Positions 40,200 to 40,632 of a stretch of 40,632 nt of DNA are shown here, in pieces (position 1 is the first letter of the stretch; each line of letters begins with the position of its first letter). The notes beneath the pieces were generated by a model, which was not told where the DNA came from, did not search any database, and worked only from the letters and a program-made list of their open reading frames with translations. Where the stretch lies: the NCBI GenBank assembly GCA_964486825.1, contig CAZAQS010000013.1, positions 1 through 40,632 of the forward strand. The letters are read 5' to 3'. The DNA is from CAZAQS01 sp964486825. Lineage in GTDB: Bacteria; Chloroflexota; Anaerolineae; Anaerolineales; UBA4823. Position numbers and translations under genes: made by a program.

Positions 40200-40632
40200 A
40201 TGCATACTTCTCTCCCTACCGGGACCGTGACTTTCCTTTATACAGATATCGAAGACAGCACCGGGTTGGCGCAGCAGCACCCTGTTGAAATGCCTATGCT
40301 TCTCTCTCAGCATCATGCTATTCTGCGCCAATCCATCCAAGAACACCACGGTCATATCTTCCGAATCATGGGAGACGCCTTTTGCGCGGCATTCTTTACT
40401 GCCAGCGATGCACTCCTTGCAGCGCTGCAAGCACAACGCCGGCTGCAGCAAGCAGATTGGCATCCAGCAGCGCTTAAAGTGCGCATGGGGATCCATACCG
40501 GACCTGCTCAAACCGGTGATATCGAAGAGGGGGCTGGTGATACCAGCAGTTACCTGACGCTGACACGCGTCCAGCGGGTGATGTCTACCGCGTTTGGGGG
40601 GCAAATCTTGCTGTCTAGCGCGAGCGCTGAAC
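40200..40632 (+). CDS. Class III nucleotide (adenylate) cyclase domain protein, 3'-truncated by the window edge
   Basis: The first 144 codons are visible and remain open to the end. The N-terminal catalytic domain starts T-G-T-V-T-F-L-Y-T-D-I-E-D-S-T, with the first metal-binding Asp in T-D-I-E. It continues G-D-A-F-C-A-A-F, which holds the second metal Asp, and V-R-M-G-I-H-T-G. Such N-terminal cyclase domains in Chloroflexota are commonly followed by an ATPase and TPR repeats of LuxR/AfsR-like regulators, which would lie outside the window. The usual T-D-I-E-G-S-T has Asp in place of Gly. The substrate-specifying residues are not all visible, and many relatives are inactive, so cyclase activity is not assured. 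No clear Shine-Dalgarno precedes the ATG. Confidence 0.85.
   Translation, partial: MHTSLPTGTVTFLYTDIEDSTGLAQQHPVEMPMLLSQHHAILRQSIQEHHGHIFRIMGDAFCAAFFTASDALLAALQAQRRLQQADWHPAALKVRMGIHTGPAQTGDIEEGAGDTSSYLTLTRVQRVMSTAFGGQILLSSASAE

Noticed and set aside
1..40632. CRISPR arrays, insertion sequences, tRNA/rRNA genes, prophage genes
   Set aside because: Looked for in all gaps; no regularly spaced repeats, transposase genes, cloverleaf-like sequences or phage proteins seen.

Overview
The window is one 40.6 kb scaffold piece of a bacterial chromosome, most likely from a Chloroflexota (Anaerolineae-like) genome reconstructed from a metagenome. Two runs of exactly ten N (1048-1057, 3553-3562) are scaffold gaps. 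The lineage guess rests on gene style, not on a marker gene: LysM/M23 lipoproteins, DUF2089/SHOCT-like gene sets, a class III nucleotide cyclase with an N-terminal catalytic domain, and moderate GC. Genes are dense, with short gaps and many 4-nt ATGA overlaps. I saw no rRNA, tRNA, CRISPR array, insertion sequence or phage gene. Both edges cut a gene: a purine nucleoside phosphorylase on the left and a nucleotide cyclase on the right.

Layout. 1-5643 (+): purine salvage, a membrane protein, a GNAT acetyltransferase, a membrane GAF-HTH receptor, an S1-domain RNA-binding protein and a ComEA-like protein. 5624-11454 (-): ftcD-capA, then dcd, an orphan DNA methyltransferase and a membrane protein. 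11633-18779 (+): three tandem paralogous lipoproteins (LysM, helical lysozyme-like region, M23 endopeptidase), a PfkB kinase and an M20 peptidase. 18796-23474 (-): an ADP-forming acyl-CoA synthetase coupled to a GH36 alpha-galactosidase. 23535-26868 (+): ECF sigma, soluble zinc anti-sigma and a thiol-redox cluster. 26882-30661 (-): small protein, DUF2089, DUF4097-like, SHOCT-like and MFS exporter. 30861-35611 (-): TetR-controlled ABC-2 efflux system with separate HlyD protein and two ATPases. 35737-36915 (-): pterin dehydratase and small membrane proteins, ending in a clear terminator. 37025-40632: GT39-like glycosyltransferase (+), MFS transporter (-), cyclase (+, partial).

The most interesting element is at 24759-25436. 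An apparent stop codon (TGA, 25200-25202) splits a two-thioredoxin-fold protein disulfide oxidoreductase exactly where the first cysteine of its second CPYC motif should be. Translation then continues in frame as PYC plus a complete second domain. A perfect 6-bp GC-rich hairpin with a G-containing 6-nt loop starts 11 nt after the TGA, which fits a bacterial SECIS element. The gene is therefore best read as a selenoprotein with U148-P-Y-C151. It sits between an ECF sigma/RsrA-like anti-sigma pair with the cysteine/histidine spacing I recall for the redox-sensing RsrA, and TlpA-, OsmC- and rhodanese-type genes. Together they suggest a thiol-stress or sulfane-sulfur regulon with a selenium-dependent reductase at its centre.

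Other points: a TetR promoter with a perfect operator just downstream of the -10 box; a helical SHOCT-like tail shared by three consecutive genes; a 46-codon ORF at 36310-36450 coupled to the next gene; and start-site corrections for several genes based on Shine-Dalgarno or promoter positions.
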